Positions 28,495-42,574 of a DNA stretch of 64,000 bases are shown piece by piece. This DNA comes from Montifringilla adamsi. Lineage: Eukaryota > Chordata > Aves > Passeriformes > Passeridae. Both the position numbers and the translations under genes were made by a program. The DNA is taken from positions 187,154-251,153 of the forward strand of contig JAGGNK010007071.1 of assembly GCA_017590115.1 (NCBI GenBank). Reading direction: 5' to 3'. How positions within the stretch are numbered: the stretch's first letter is position 1; each line of letters starts with the position of its first letter. Below the pieces are notes generated by a model. It worked only from the letters and a program-made list of their open reading frames with translations. It ran no database searches and was not told the DNA's origin.

Positions 28495-29335
28495 AGAATC
28501 ATCAAACAGTTTGAGTTGGAAAGGACCTTCCAAAGGCCCTCTAGTTCAACTCCCCTGCCATGGGCACAGATATCTTACAGATCAGGATGCTCAGAGCCCT
28601 ACCCAGCCTCACCTTGAATATAAGTCCAGGATAGGGCACCTACCACCTCTCTGAGCAATCTGTGCCACTGTTTCACCACCCTCATTGTAAAATAATTTCT
28701 TTCTAATATCTGATGTAAATTGACCCTCCTTCACTTTAAAACCACTATTCCTTTTTTTATGTGAACAGCCCTCCTAAAATGTTTGTCCCCATCTTTCTTA
28801 TAGAAAGGTCACAGTAAGGTCTCCCTGGAGCCTGCTCTTCTTCAGGCTGAACAATCCCAACTCTCTCAGCCTTTCTCCATAGGAGGGGGGCTCCAGCCCT
28901 TTGAGCATCTTCGTGGACTCCTCTGGCCTCACTGGGGCAGGTTCACATCTTTGCTGTGCCAGGACCCCAGAGCTTGAGGCAGCTCTGCAGGTGGGGTCTC
29001 ACCAGAATGGGGCAAATAGGCAGAATCCCCTTCATCCTCTGCTGCCCACAGTGCTTTGGATGCAGCCCAGGACACAACTGAGCTGCCAGCACCCATTGCT
29101 AGGTCACATGCAGCCTCCTGACCCCCAATACCCCCAAGTCTTTTCTCCTCTGGGCTTCTCTCAGTCCTTTCCCTGGGACTGACCTGACCAAGGCGCAGCA
29201 TTCTGTATTTGGCCTTGTAGAACTTGATGAATTCCCAAGGACCCATTTCCAGAGCTTGTCCAGGTCCCTTGGATGGCATTCTGCCCTTCCGGCCTGTCAG
29301 CCTCATCACTCATCTTGGTGTTATCTGTATTTACT
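28495..29335 (-). mobile_element. CR1 LINE 3' fragment, about 840 bp (antisense)
   Basis: The plus strand opens AGAATCATCAAACAGTTTGAG, TTGGAAAGGACCTTCCAAAG. It then has the CR1 landmarks CAGCCTCACCTTGAATAT, CAGGCTGAACAATCCCAACT, CTCAGCCTTTCTCCATAGGA, CCAGAGCTTGAGGCAGC and, near 29275-29310, the stretch before the 'CTCATCTTGGTGTTATCT' phrase. This is the longest CR1 copy here, read on the minus strand. It runs from the 3' end back towards the end of ORF2 and is then lost. ORFs inside it are not functional. Confidence 0.92.
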
Positions 29336-31166
29336 GAATTACATCCAAGCTTGTGGATATATTAAAAATTCGCTGAGATTAGTTTGGACTTTATTGTTAG
29401 TGTGCATGGTTTCACGTGGTTTAATAGCAGAGCCCTTTCTCTGTAGTGGGCCATTGACTAAGGCATGTTTGTATCCTCTTGTTAATGAGTCTATTAAAGC
29501 AGCAGAGCTCAGGTGTGAATTGAGGAGGTGACCCAGTTCCGAGGTGGAGCCCTGCTGCATCTCTGGGACTCTGCTTGGCTGACAGTTGTGAATGAGGTTT
29601 AGACCCACATTTATTTTGTAGTCTAGCCGTAGATGCTAGCGTGGATCTTGCACTTCATTATATTTAATTTCACCTTTTCTACATTCTTTCAAGTGTTATG
29701 CAAAGTTATTGAATTTCACAGGTCAAAAGTTTTTCTATCACGACATCTTATGTTTCCAGATGTGTTCTTCACTGTCTTGGCAGTTTATCTTTTCTGTTTC
29801 AGTGAAACTTCTCTTGCAGTGCTCTGGTGATTAATGCATGCCTTTCTTTTTAACCCTTTGTCTGCTGTTTCTTCTGTCATTTTCCCTATCTGCTTCCCTC
29901 TTCCTTCCACTCACTGAGATTCATGTTTTGCTCATGCAAATCCTAATAGTTTTGTTGCAACACTCCTTCTAAAAATGTTTTCTTTCTGACAGGCCTCTGC
30001 TCTCTTTTGATCCACACAGAGATTGTGTCTGTGTCAGAAGAATCAAACTGACCCAAGCATTCAGATGGACTTTGTTAGATCCATTATTAGTCTGTGTTAA
30101 CACAGAGCTCAATCAGGGTTTAGTTACAAGGCTTGACTTCTGTCCTCAGCAAAGCTGTGTACTTGGCTCCTGCAGTGCCCTAGGTGCCCTTAATATGATT
30201 TGATATTAGTGATATGGAAAAATGCTGAGTGGCTGTTAGCAGTCACATGCACCTTTGAAAACAGCTTCTGGAACTTAATTTGTCTTCAGATAATTTTGGT
30301 GGGTTACCCGGACCGGCAACAATCTGCTAGATTATTCCAGGGAAAACAATGTTCAGAAAAATGCAAACTCCTTTTGATCAGAGTTTATTCCAGTCGAACT
30401 TACCCTCAAGAAGCAAACGTATCAGTAGGGAATTAGAGGCCTTTATTTTAAAGTCTGTCTGACTTTTGTGGCACATTGCTGTGACCTTAGAGAAGGTGCA
30501 ACAAAAGGCAATGCCAAAGACAGAAGTTGTGAATACCTTTGGTGTCTGACTGGTTCAGACTGCACAAACTTCAGAAGCTGAAGTTTTGTTCAAAGGAACA
30601 CATCCTGCTGGTACCACTTGTGTTGATTTTTAGTGATGTTTTTACATAAGAAAGCTGAGCTAAAATTTTCTGAGGTCTATGAGGAGCCCTTCTAAAAAAG
30701 TTCTATGTATTGAAAATGTTTTATTTTTGTCTCTTGCTTTCTAGATAGTCCAGATTAGGACTTCCTCTGAGAAGAATTCTGGACAGAGAAATACGTAAAT
30801 CAAATTGTCTTTTCCTGCCTGTTATGAAACCTTGCCTGATGATAAGGAACATACTAGTTTAACAGAGGAATGAATTTTATTCCTCTGACAGCAATGTCTT
30901 GATAAAAAGAAAATGGGAGATCTCACCCAAGTGAAGTCACTGGCAGACACTGTCAGCATGCAGACTGTTCAACTATTGGTGCAAAAGTCATGAAACTGCT
31001 TCTGACTACATCTTTTAAGTTTTCTGATTTTCTGTAAGTCCTGCTATGTTCACAAATCATCACTGAGAGAGACTCAAAAACAATTTGAAGAAGCAGTGTC
31101 AAGTATTAGCTTGGGGGAGTGTATCTGCAGATGTCTTAAAATGGCTGTGGGGCTTATTTTGCACTG
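29336..31166. other. Unannotated intronic DNA
   Basis: Nothing recognised. The first 200 bases could be a decayed continuation of the CR1 copy, but I could not follow it. Confidence 0.4.
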
Positions 31167-31605
31167 TGGAATCGTGGAACTGTTACAGCTGGGAGGAACT
31201 GTAAAGCTCAGGGACACCTTCCACTGTCCCAAGCTGCTCAAAGCCCTGTCCAGCCTGGCCTTTAGACACTTCTAGAGATGTTGAGTCCACAGCCTCTCTG
31301 AGCAGCCTGTGGTAGGGCCTCACAGAGAAGAATTTCTTCCTAATACCTAATCTAAACCTAAATCTACCACCCTTTAGCTTAAAGCCATTACCCCTTGTCC
31401 TGCCACTCCATACCCTTGTGAAAAGTCCCTCTCCAGCCTTCTTGTATTACTCCCTTTAAGTAATGAAAAGCCTGTCCAAAGCCTTTTCTTCTCCGGGTTG
31501 AAGAGACACAGGTCTCTCAGTCTTTCTTCATAGGAGAGGAGCACCAGTGTTCTGATAAATATAGTGGCCTCCTCTGGTCTCATTTCAACAGGCTGGGGAC
31601 CCCAG
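31167..31605 (-). mobile_element. CR1 LINE 3' fragment (antisense)
   Basis: The plus strand reads GGAATCGTGGAACTGTTACA, then AGCTGCTCAAAGCCCTGTCC, TTGAGTCCACAGCCTCTCTG, GAATTTCTTCCTAATACCTA, GCCATTACCCCTTGTCCTG and AGTCTTTCTTCATAGGAGA. This is the reverse complement of a CR1 3' end of about 440 bases, truncated at its 5' side. Confidence 0.93.
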
Positions 31606-31858
31606 AGATTGGATTGTAATGGATATGGATGTCTGTGGTGAAAACCATACACAGAAGGTGTTGGTAGCCCTTTCAGCTTTCTGTGAGAGATGCTAACGTG
31701 GTTACTTTCTAATTTTTATATATTTGTATGTCCACTGGGAGTGGAAGAGATGCCAACCATGTGCCTTTTCGTTCAGGTAAGAAAGTGGGAAAATGCTGCT
31801 AGTTTGTGTCTGTTTGCAAGCATTGCCCTCTCTAGTTCTGTGTGTTGGTATGCTTAGC

Positions 31859-31905
31859 TAGATCATACAATCATTAAGGCTGGAAAATATATCACAATTC
31901 CAAGT
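31859..31905 (-). mobile_element. CR1 3'-terminal scrap (antisense)
   Basis: GATCATACAATCATTAAGGC followed by TGGAAAATAT matches the last about 45 bases of CR1 in reverse complement (TCATAGAATCATTAAGGTTGGAAAAGA). Similarity stops abruptly after that. Confidence 0.6.
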
Positions 31906-34586
31906 GTGCTGAAATATTTCCAAAATTTTCCATGCTAGGAATGTGTGATACATTAAATCTGATGCTTGTCACAACTTCTCTTTCTTAGATTTCATCCTGG
32001 TACTTGTTATCACCAGCACCCTAAATACTTCCATTTCTTTTTTAGAAGCTGCATGTGTTTTTCAGTGTTTTGGAGCTCAGATATCTCTTTGCAAACAGCC
32101 CTGAAATGAAAAGATCCTTTTGGAAGTAACTCTCATCAGGATAAAGCTGCAAATTTATACTTTCCAAAAACTTGGAAAGCACTATCATATGTTCCTCATC
32201 ATTTGGGGAAGCTGACTGTGTTTAGCTGTCACAGTCATTTTTTTATGAACAAGTGCCTCCTGTTGTGATAACTGCTCTATTGCTTATCATGGGCCTCTTT
32301 AATGTCAATCATTATTAGTGAAAGCTTTTCTCCATGGGACCAAACTCAATACAGTGGATATTCTCCTCCCCACTGTCATCCATCTCCCTGTCAATTTCCC
32401 GCCGGTTGTTTTCCTTTGTGGCAGGATGTGCAAGGAGGTGGGATTTGGAAAAGCTCCAGTTTTCTCGGTAGGAGCAGGTAAAAATGTTCAGCTACTGCAT
32501 ACAGGGAGAGGTTCTCTGGGTCCAATTCCTGTTCATCAACACTGAGAGAGTGGTTACACACTCATTAATACCAGATCAGTGCACCATGGATTGCCAAGCA
32601 GTGGGAAATTTGGGTAAGTTGGGCCTGTGGCTGCTGAACACATTGAATGCACAGCCTGGCCTTCCTGTGGCTTTTTGACAGCTGTAGGAGGACAGGCAGC
32701 ACTTGGTTCAGAATGTAGCCTGCAAATGTAGTTAACCAGTGATCTCCTTTTTAACAGTTCTTAATTACAGCTGTTCTTAGTGCCTGACCAGTGAATTGAG
32801 GCACAGCTCTGGAACCTTTCTTCCAGGGACTGGGAGGCTGAGAGCTGAATTTCTAGTAAAACTGAGGCATAGTCTTAGCTGTTACTGAGCTCTGTTATTA
32901 TGGAAATGTTGTCCCTGACTTTGCTGACTGTACAGTTAGACCACCAATGCTTTGAAAAATCCAGGATTGACCATTTTCGTGGCTGTACTCTCTGCAGGGA
33001 TCATTAATGCATCCAGCTGCAGGAGGAGCAGAAGCATCTCCCAGTGGATGTACTCGTCACTGGCAGTGCAGGGCAACAACAAGGTCTGTGCTTGGACGCT
33101 TCTAAATGATGAGCAGCTTGGACCAGCTGGGGATTGAAATGTTGCATGGGCCCCTCAGGTATCTGGTCTGCAGAGTTTGGATGCCTTTGTGGAGAAATGG
33201 ACACAGGTTAAAGCACTTTTTTGTTTTGGAGGAGTCAGGGTTAGTCTCTGCTCTGTTGGCCAAGATGCCAGCTGTCATACAGGTGTTGGTTGCTCCTGTC
33301 TCCATTTAAAATGGGAAGCAGATGCATAATGATGGCTGTTAAACTGGGCTGTTGTATAGGATTGCTGCCTGGCTTTATAGATTGGATAATACAATATTCA
33401 TGATTCCACTGGAAGCTCTGAGAAGAAATGTAAAGTCCCATCATCTGAATCCCTCAATATAGTTGGGTCTGAAATTTTATTTTAATTTTTACCTTGAGCA
33501 TGCTTTTCTGCAAAGTTAGATAAAGAATAGAAATGCCAGGAACATCTGTAAGAGAGAGGTCAGCAAACAGGTATACATCCTCTTAGAGTTATGACAGTAC
33601 CAGAGTGGAAGTGGGAGCTTGTTCATGCAGCTCCCTAAATGGTCATTTCCTTGTTTTTCATTGGAAAAGAAAGGCCAACTAGGGATGTGGGTTATACAGT
33701 GGTACCAGCTGTTAGAATCCTGATTCTTTCAGGACTGTTCTGGACATTGTCCAGGAATTTGCAAACCTGGCAGAAAAAACACTACTGTCCTGTGAAGAAA
33801 CCAGATGTGCCGGGGAATAGTGGTAAACAGGACAAGAAACTTGCAAGCTGAAGGACAGAAAACAAGATAGGAAAGATGAGATAGAGCATGTAAATTGGGA
33901 GAGAGTAAAATTTAAGATTAATTTTGCAGCAAAAATAAGTTAGAAGTGCTGTGCATTTTCAAAAAACCCATAAGCAACTCCACTATGAGACTGTGGAGCT
34001 GAGGTGGGAAATTTTGAGTGTAGCACTAAGGAAATGCAATGCCTCACCCAAAGTGTTACCACAGTAGTGGGGTGGACAGAGACCTATGACTTGACCCATT
34101 CTTCACTTAGAAGAGCAGAAGTTCACAAGTTCTGCTGTTCCTGTTAAGGAGATGCTGGAATTCTTCATTGAGAATTTTGGAGCACTCTTTGCTGCTGGAA
34201 CAAAAAAGGTGCAATGAGAAACATACATAGTTGTCCCTTATGAAACTACTGAGCTGACCCCAAAATTTAAGCAGGCTTGCCTGTGAAATTGGGCCCTTGA
34301 AATAAAAATATGTGCTCTGAATGGCTTCTTAAATGAAGTATTTGCCTTGCCATGGCTGGATGAAAAAATGCTGTGCAGACTTTCCGTGCAGCTGCTCAGT
34401 GGGTGACTATAAAAGCAGAGTTAGATATATCCCCTGCAGCTGCAAATCATGGTTCTGAGGAGGCACATTGACTTCTGCAAGCTTTAAAAGTAATATTAAA
34501 ACATGAGAGTTATGTTGGAAGAAAGGCCATGTGCCAAATAAAAACATATTTAGGTCAGGACATATTCTCAGGCTCTGTCTGTGGTC
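31906..34586. other. Unannotated intronic DNA
   Basis: No recognised element. Overlapping ORFs at 33.0-33.4 kb on both strands are 67 codons or shorter. Confidence 0.45.
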
Positions 34587-34860
34587 TATTAAACCAGTGG
34601 TCTCCAAAGCAGGGGGTATACACGTCAAGGTGTCTGTAAAACAGTCCACTGGGGTGCGAAAAAATGTGGATTTGTGCTATTAATAAATTTTAAAACTATG
34701 TTCATTTCATCTCTAGCTTACAGTTTTTACTTTTTCTGTATGTTTAACAAGTTGCATATGTTAGGATGGTGGTACCTTGGGAAGGTGGGGTGGACATCTC
34801 AGATTTTTTTCTCCTGGTACTGTTTGCAATTGCAGAAGTTTGGAGATTACTGTGGTAAAC
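34587..34860. mobile_element. hAT-type non-autonomous DNA transposon (MITE) with target duplication
   Basis: The element spans 34595-34852 (258 bp). The left end CAGTGGTCTCCAAAG and the reverse complement of the right end, CAGTAATCTCCAAAC, agree at 12 of 15 bases. They start with the CA.TG-type terminus common in Charlie-like hAT elements. The flanking 8-mers TATTAAAC (34587-34594) and TGGTAAAC (34853-34860) agree at 6 of 8, fitting a decayed 8-bp hAT target duplication. The interior is AT-rich with no transposase ORF, and the left side has the GGGGGTATAC phrase typical of such ends. Confidence 0.65.
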
Positions 34861-37800
34861 CATAGATGTAGCCAAGATCTGCATGCTTCACGTAGAGTAG
34901 CTGTGGTGAATGGTCTTGCGTCTAATTTTAGGACTTAGAAATATGTGAGCTACATGGCCTGGTAAGAAAAATAGGAGTCTTTGGAAGGAAAACAGATGAT
35001 TATAAGCTAAAGAAAAATCTTAGGGCTAGGACGCGACAAAGAGGCAGTACAAACTGCTGCCGTTGCAGCGTGCAGATGAGGGGAAGGAGGCTGTGGCAGG
35101 TACCTTTGCTTAGCACGAAGGTTGTGGAGGGAATGGAAGCAGCAGGGCAGAGCTACAGTAAATACCGTGCTGGGGCATTTGGGGGGTGGGGTGGGGGGGC
35201 GGGAATCAGCACAAGAAAATAAATAAAACCCAGTGCCCCGAGTCTCTCAGTCCCAGCCAACAGCCCATCTCTTGACTTCCTGGGGCTCACACAAAGTTAA
35301 AAGGAAGAGGCTGGGGAAAGCCTGTGATTCTGGCAGTATGGGGAGTTCACCAGGAATTAAAGGGCCCAGGAGCAGCTGCATAATGTTAAGTCTAAAAACA
35401 ACTGGAGACCAGATGCAGAGTGACACCTGCTCTTAGGACAGCTACCATAAGGAAGCAGGTAGTGAAAGAGAATGAGGTCCTAAGAACTTGCTTATAGCAG
35501 GGCAAAGAGGGATGCACATACGAGATGGAGCAGCCAGGGTACTGTATTTGCTGCAGTATATAATCCATTCCAGTGCCACGGATATTGATGATTTGGCATT
35601 TCTTGGCTTTTCTTTTCCCTGTTCCTGTTTTGTTTGTGCTGTCACACATGCAAACAGAGTGGTGCAATATTTTTATTATGTCAGTTATTTTATTATGTCA
35701 GTTTTCATGGTTGAGGTGACAGGAGAAAAATAGGAACTAAGGAAAGCAGAGAGAGACCATCAAATTTGAAACTGCATTAATCTCCGAATCAGAAAACAAT
35801 TTTCTTTGTGAGAATATGTATATTTCATATTATTAATATTGATTGTGCTTAATATATTAGGGAATATAGTGTTTCAATATGTAATTTTTTAAAATGGTGT
35901 GTAAATGAACATGTGTGTATACATACCTAGAGAAATAACTCTTGTCCATTTATAAAATGTGATGTTTTGAGCACTAGAAGCAGCAACTGTACAGACATAG
36001 CCAAATCTGGAACTGCTTTCCATGATAAACTGAGTTTTAACAGAATGCATAAGTCCTTCAATGTTGTGAACGGGGTGACTGTACCTTTGTCTAACACTGT
36101 CTTTGGGGTATTTTTAAAGAACAGTGTATAAATTGGTGGCCCTCAGATGGGCAGAAAATAACAATTTCTTTGTAAAAACCAGTTTCCTCTATCCAAAAAT
36201 GCTGTATGTATGTGTGATATGCAGTCTTACACCAATTTGCTGGAAATAATTTTTCCATTTTTAAAGAGCTAATCAGATAATTTTTGAAGATTAGAATAAT
36301 GGTGTTTTAGAGGTGAGAGCTGTGCATCAGCAGTAGAGGACTGTTAAACAAGACATGATGTTCTGATGGTCTGCTTAGAACGATGGCAGCAAACAGCACA
36401 GAACATGATGGTATATTTATATGCTTCTGTCAGCTTTTAGTGTTCAAATGACTATTTAATCATATTCTGACCAAGTCAGATTACATGCATAATTGTTCCC
36501 TTTAATTTCAGCCATAGTATCTCATGCAATTTACAGGCTCCAATAGCATTTGAGTTTATATGAATTTGTATGAGCACACACTCATGCTGGTGTGTAAGTG
36601 TCCACAAAACAATACCAGCTAACTTTCTGTATACAGTTGTCTTGAAATAGATGCATGTCTCATTAAAACTTTTACAGAATGTAATTTCAGTAACATCACA
36701 CTCTTAGAAGAAACATTAAGGTCTCAGCTACAGGACATTCAGGAAACATTAGTAACATTCAGGCCTCATCTAGAGGAAATTGTCTTTGTGGGCTGAGTCA
36801 TTTTAATTGTAACAGTTCAGTTGTTTGTGTAGACTGTATTTGCTTTAAAAATCAAATGCCTAATAGCTCAAACAATATCTGTGTGAGCTTCTCTGTGGTG
36901 TCACGAGACAAAATTACACAAGGAAGAGCACAGACCTCCAAAAAGACCAAGGCTTGGCCCTAATCAGGAGCTGAAATCCATGGAAGTGTTTGCAACAGCC
37001 TTGCTGGATTCATAGGTGAAAAACCATGTTTTTCAGTCTATCAAAATCTAGGGCATTCTTGTTCATCGAAATCCGGTTTGCAGCCTTGTGGCCAAACAAA
37101 TGTTATTGCCTTTTCTAGCAGCAACACAGGTTCTGAAATAATTCTGTGAGGACAAGGGTTTGTCAGATCTTGGTTGTCAGGGCTTGCCTGAAGCTTTGTT
37201 CTGCTCCTTTAACTCTTGCAGCAGTTGTCTGAAAGAGTGATGTTACCTAATCAGTTTTAGCTTTAGCTTGCTTTTATATGGTAGTATAATTTAGTGCCTA
37301 TTTTTATAATAATCCTCATCAGTTTCTCTGCCAAATGGGTAGAACTAACAAGTCTCTATTCTTTTAAAATTGAACTGTCTGAATGGCAGTATGGAGAAGA
37401 GCAGACATGGGACAATAGGAGAGGCTGAAATCTAGGAACACAAGGTGGTACCAGAGGCAATCAAGCTACCAGCAGTCACCCCACCCACTAAGGAGGTGTT
37501 GAGTGGACTAAAGAGGAGAAGCTCTCACCATCAGCCCTGGTGCCTTTCTCTTGGAGAAAAGCTGTGCCATAACCTTCTCTCCTATTCCAGACTAAGCAGG
37601 ATTCATGGAGGAGTCTGTGGATAGCATAACATTACAGAGAAGGGAGAGGTATTACAAGGTCTGTAAATTCAGAAATGTTTTTGTTATAGTTGGCTGTATT
37701 TTTTATAGTAATAAATAGATTTAGACTAATAAGAAGTTATTTTCTTTAAAAATGTTGTAGTCTTACAGTAGGTTCTTAAATTCTTCACTTTCCATCCAGG

Positions 37801-40800
37801 GAGTGTTTATGAGGCCCACATAAACTGCATGAGCTGTACTCAGTACTGTCCTTACAAGTGGGCAAATTGGGGATATGGGGATTATACTTGATGGGGGTAG
37901 TGCTTCCCTTGGCTGCATAATAGACACAGATAAAGAAAAGAGGAAACTAAAAAAAAAAAAAAATTCATTGCTATTAAGGACAGCTTCTACCAGGGTGTTT
38001 TGTATGAGAGAAAAGAGCAGGTATGCTAGAAATCCTTTGTCTCTCGTGGCAAGGGATGAAGGTGGAGGTTTATGAACCAAGTGAACCGACAAAAGATCCG
38101 CATGAGATTGAGATTGCTGCCAGGTTTGCTGGAGTATGAGTCTGTGCAGTCCTTGTGTGTCTCTGACAGCTCCGCTGGTAATATGAATTCCAGAATATAA
38201 GAGGAGCAAGAAGCCCTGCCCCTGGACCTGATCGCCAAAGGCTACACTGTGGAGAAGCAGTTGTTTGTTTACTTCCATAGTATTACAGCTTGCAATCAAT
38301 ACTCACACAGTTTGCTGAGCGCTGAGGGGACAAAATGAATGTGTTTTTTCTTTCTATCTGGAGTCCACTGGCTTGTGCCTGTTACATGACTAGTTTTTAA
38401 ACCAGCTCACCATAATTTTGAGAGGAAATTTCCAATGCAGAATTCATCCCCTGGAAAAAAAAATCAGAAATAAATAGAAACATGTTAATCACCTGATTCT
38501 CATCCCCTTGCCCTGCCTAGCATTGCTGTGCTCTGTTCCTTCCCATGCTCATCTCAATATTTCTGCCTGTTGATCTTTATACTATGATCTATGTGAACAC
38601 TCTCCAAAGTGTTGTCTTCCTAAGCTGTCATAGAAGGGAAGTGAGAGGAGAAGGTGTGGAAATTTACTCACAGATGTCCATCTGAGGCCTGAGAGTAGCT
38701 GGCACTTTGCAGATGCTTCATCCTTGCACTTAAATGTGTGGATCAGCAGCTTACTTGGGCTTAAGCTCAGCAGATATGGCATACAAGAGCACCATGCAGC
38801 ATATATTTTTGAAATATGTATTTAATATTGGGTTGGGGTTCCTAAAATTAGTTCTGTGCAGAGCTGTGAAGCTCCATTATAGATAAAAACATTTTTCATT
38901 CCTGCTAACACATAAGCAGACAATTGGTTTTCTTAATAGCTCAATAGGTTCCAGTAGAACAGTTGGCTAAGGAGGTTTTGTAAAGAAAAAAACAAAACCA
39001 GTTTTCTGGAGTAAAGTACAAATTTTCTGAATTAAGAAAATGTCTTTGAATTTTTTTTCTTATAATACAGGATTTTAATAATTTAAAAATAATATTAAAT
39101 TATCTTCTGCAAAACCCTGATGTTTTGGGAGGGTGGGGGTAGAGTCTTTTCCAGAGTCTATTGTATTGATAGACAAAATTTTCAGTCTTGTGGTTTTACA
39201 TCACAGGGAAAAGCTGTGGTCTGTTTTCCTCTCCTACCTTCCATCCCATAGGAGTTCTTCTGTAGTTCACCCAGTTTTCCTCTCATCTACACCATTACAT
39301 TATGTTACTCTCTGTATTATTGAAGTTTTCTTTTGCTTTCTTCTTTCCCTTCAATGTCTCCCTCCTTTTTTTACCAGCTAAGAGCCTGAGGTGGAAGGTG
39401 CTGGTTTTCTCCTGGTGAAATTGTTCAGTTTCCTCAATGCCTGTTGGTGCTTCCATGGGGACTCACTGAGTAGAACTGAATTGGTTTCAGAGGGTGAAAT
39501 TTGGTCACAAGCCCTTAGTGATAGTATCCCAAATACCAGGGGGATTGCTGGTTTCCAGCCAGGGTCTTGCAAGACTGTAGGTGCAAATCAGAAATGGTGT
39601 TTATTTTTTTTTTTTGTGAGTTATGCAAAAGAGACATTGAACATAGAACTCTCAAGCAATAGTTTACAGATGGTGATTTAGCATAAACAGAGTACCTGTA
39701 TCTCAAGACCATATTAATTAAGTCAATCAGTTGCAGTTCTGGATCTCAACTATGTTACTTTTGGAACGATAGCCTGCTACATTTTCATTAAACTGATCAT
39801 ATAACTAATCTCTGTAATGCAGAATCCTTTATGTATAGGAAGAGTTAATGCATTAATGCTGACCATACTTGCCATTTTATTGCTATGCATACCCTTAAAG
39901 ATAAATGGAGTTTTAACCAGTCAGAAGTAAAAGAAACAACCTGAAGCCTGCCTTTTCTGCTTGTTCAGAAAAGATCACAAGGCAAATTAATTGGTCTAAA
40001 TCAAGGTGATGTGCCTTCATGCCTTCAGGTGGGATGGGTGGAGGCCAGGAATAGTCTTTCTTTTTTCCCCAAGTGTTTCTCTTAGATTCACTTTAAAGTT
40101 TGAAAGGCTGAAATGAGACCTAGAGCAGTTAGGTTTTTTTACTTAAAGGAGAGTTAGGAGCAGGACAGTCTTGTAATTGCATGCATAAATTTAGTGGATT
40201 TTGGCTTTTTCTAGAGACTGCTTATTATTTTTTTTAAAGAATGAAATTAATGAAATTAGTCAGATTCCTTCTTCATTTATCATGTACCACTAATTCTTTT
40301 GCAAGAAAGAGAGGAGCATTATCAGCTATAGAAGGTAAAGCCCTTTATTAATACAGTTTTGCTGATGTGATGCACATTTCAGTGGGTTTCATTCAAACCA
40401 ACACAAAGTAAGTGGTACAGTGAAAATTTTCAGAATGAATTCAGTGTCTCACCAAACGGAGCAGACCAACCATGATGACACTTCCAGGCCTGCTGGACAA
40501 GGAGATGTTCATGGGTTTGAGAGGGTTCAGAACTGGGCTTGTGGCCATTTTGTTTGGCTTTCTGGATATTAGTATGCACATACCTGCTATTCACACAGAT
40601 ATGTTTGGGTTCTCTTTGACATCTATAAAATTCTGGCCAAGTGGTGTAAATGAAAATTTTGTTGACAGAAGCTGTGGCATTGAAATTTTACTTTCCTCCC
40701 CACAGTGAGAAGTTATTTATTACAAGGCCTCTGCTGTGCTGATATAACACTTGAACACACTTGAAGATATAAGTGGTGAAGAACCCTTATCAGTCTGCCT

Positions 40801-42574
40801 ATCCATAGATTTTGTACTGTTGCTTAACACTCAGTCATGGGATATTTTCTACATGAAGCTGGTAGCAAGGGAAAACAACCCTAACAGCTCTTGAAATCTG
40901 AGGCATCTCTTTCTTCCAGGTATCAAACTCTGCTTTGACACCAGGGATTCAGCAACATGTTTCTAAAATAATGAATTTAGGAATCAAGATAGTTATCAAT
41001 GTAGCTTTCTTCATAACCACTTTGTACTAAGAGGTATAATTTCAGATATGCTGTGAACTATATTACTTAAGTATCACTGTCCTGTGTTGAGTGCTGAATG
41101 TGAATATGTGACTTCTGCTAGCAGAAAAGGGTCAGAATTCTCATCAGAGAAAGAAAAAATTTTCTGAAAAAATGCTGCAAAGTTTTGGGGTCTTTTTAAT
41201 GTAATGGTGAACATGTGTGGATTTATTTTGCATATTGTTTTTATTCCTTTTTTTGGCTGCTATTAGTGATATGTAGTTAGTCTGTTGGCCAGGAGTCGGT
41301 GGAGACACTTCTAAGGAGCACTTTCACTAATGGGGCAATTTATTTGAATGGTGTAGCTATTGAATGGTATCGTTCTCCTGGCAGAAACCAGGAGAGTTTA
41401 TAGTAAGTTGTATTCTGGGGTGAGAGCTAGATTCAGTAAACTGAGCTTCTGCTTTACCAGTTCAGCTCCTCTTTTCAGTGTTCTGGCAAAGTGGGGCATT
41501 GTGCTGCTCACATAGGAGTGCTCTTGGAGACAGCCACCAGCCAAGGCCTGAAGCTTAGCACACAACATTTGTTTATTTGTTTATTGCCACTAGACAATTT
41601 CACATTTAACAGCTAAAGATCAAGCAGGACTCAGAAACTCAGGTTTGGACTGTTTCTCCAGACTCACACTGTGTTACTGGTCTAGTGGCCATGGCGTTGG
41701 TGGCTTTCTGCCTCTCAGTTCACAGGGAATGGGTAAAGGGTTCTTTGATGGTACAAGCAAGTGTCTTCCCTCTTTCCCAAGCCCCATTGTGTGTAGGGCA
41801 CACTTCCTCAAGGGCAACATGATCCAAAGGATAACTTTCTCATTTGCAGGTGAAAATTAGTGTGTTGTGGGACACTGAGGTAACAAACTGAGTGCCAGTT
41901 GTCTGGTACCTTGTAATTGTTTCAACTATGATGTTGTGTTCTTAGTTTTGCTGTTTTCAGGCAAGCAGCCTGCACTGTGCTTGGGTGCAAGACAGGCAAG
42001 CAGATGTTATGCCACAAAGCCATTTGTGCTTTTTGTCATGTGGTTTGGCTTTTGAAGCGATTCATGCCACCACTGTGGTTTCAATTACTTTGAAAACAGT
42101 GAAGAAGTCTGTACTTGGAATTTACTGACTGCCTTTTGCAGTAAAATCTTACCTTTTATTCCTTCGGCCCTTTTTTGTGCCTCGGTTTGATTCATGTGGA
42201 AGAGAGCTCTGGGGAAGGAACTTTGACCCTCTGTTTTTCTGTTGCAACCTGTTCAGAATTGCAGGCATGCTCATGCAGAGGTTGCAGGAGGATAATATGG
42301 TGGTGCCTTTGGACATGTCAGGTGAAGTTACAGAGAACATGAGGCTGTCACATCTCGGGGCATGTTTGATCAGCCCTCGTTTTGTAAGGCTGCAGTGTGT
42401 GTTCTGCTGGTTCCAGTCAGGGAAACCTGTATTCCTAAAGTGTACAATGAGGACTGTGTGGTCCTTCTGCAGGAATTAGCAAGCACGTTTGAAGTGCAGA
42501 GATTGTATTGTCAAGTGGACAGAGCGCCTGACAGGAGTCTGAGAAGAATGTGTCTTTCTTCAGCCCATACATTG
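34861..42574. other. Unannotated intronic DNA
   Basis: No recognised mobile element. A G-rich patch (GGGGGGTGGGGTGGGGGGGCGGG) lies at about 35180-35202, a 17-base tandem duplication at 35.67 kb and an A15 run at 37949-37963. The 178-codon minus ORF at 37763-38299 owes its poly-Phe stretch to that A run. Confidence 0.45.
35671..35704. repeat. 17-bp tandem duplication
   Basis: TTTTATTATGTCAGTTA is followed directly by TTTTATTATGTCAGTTT. The copies are almost identical, so the duplication is recent. Confidence 0.85.

Noticed and set aside
35180..35202. G-rich patch as part of a promoter CpG island
   Set aside because: The surrounding sequence is CpG-poor, and no transcript start features were seen.
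37763..38299. 178-codon minus-strand ORF, the longest in the window
   Set aside because: It crosses an A15 run (poly-Phe), shows no family resemblance and has no exon-like borders; chance is adequate.
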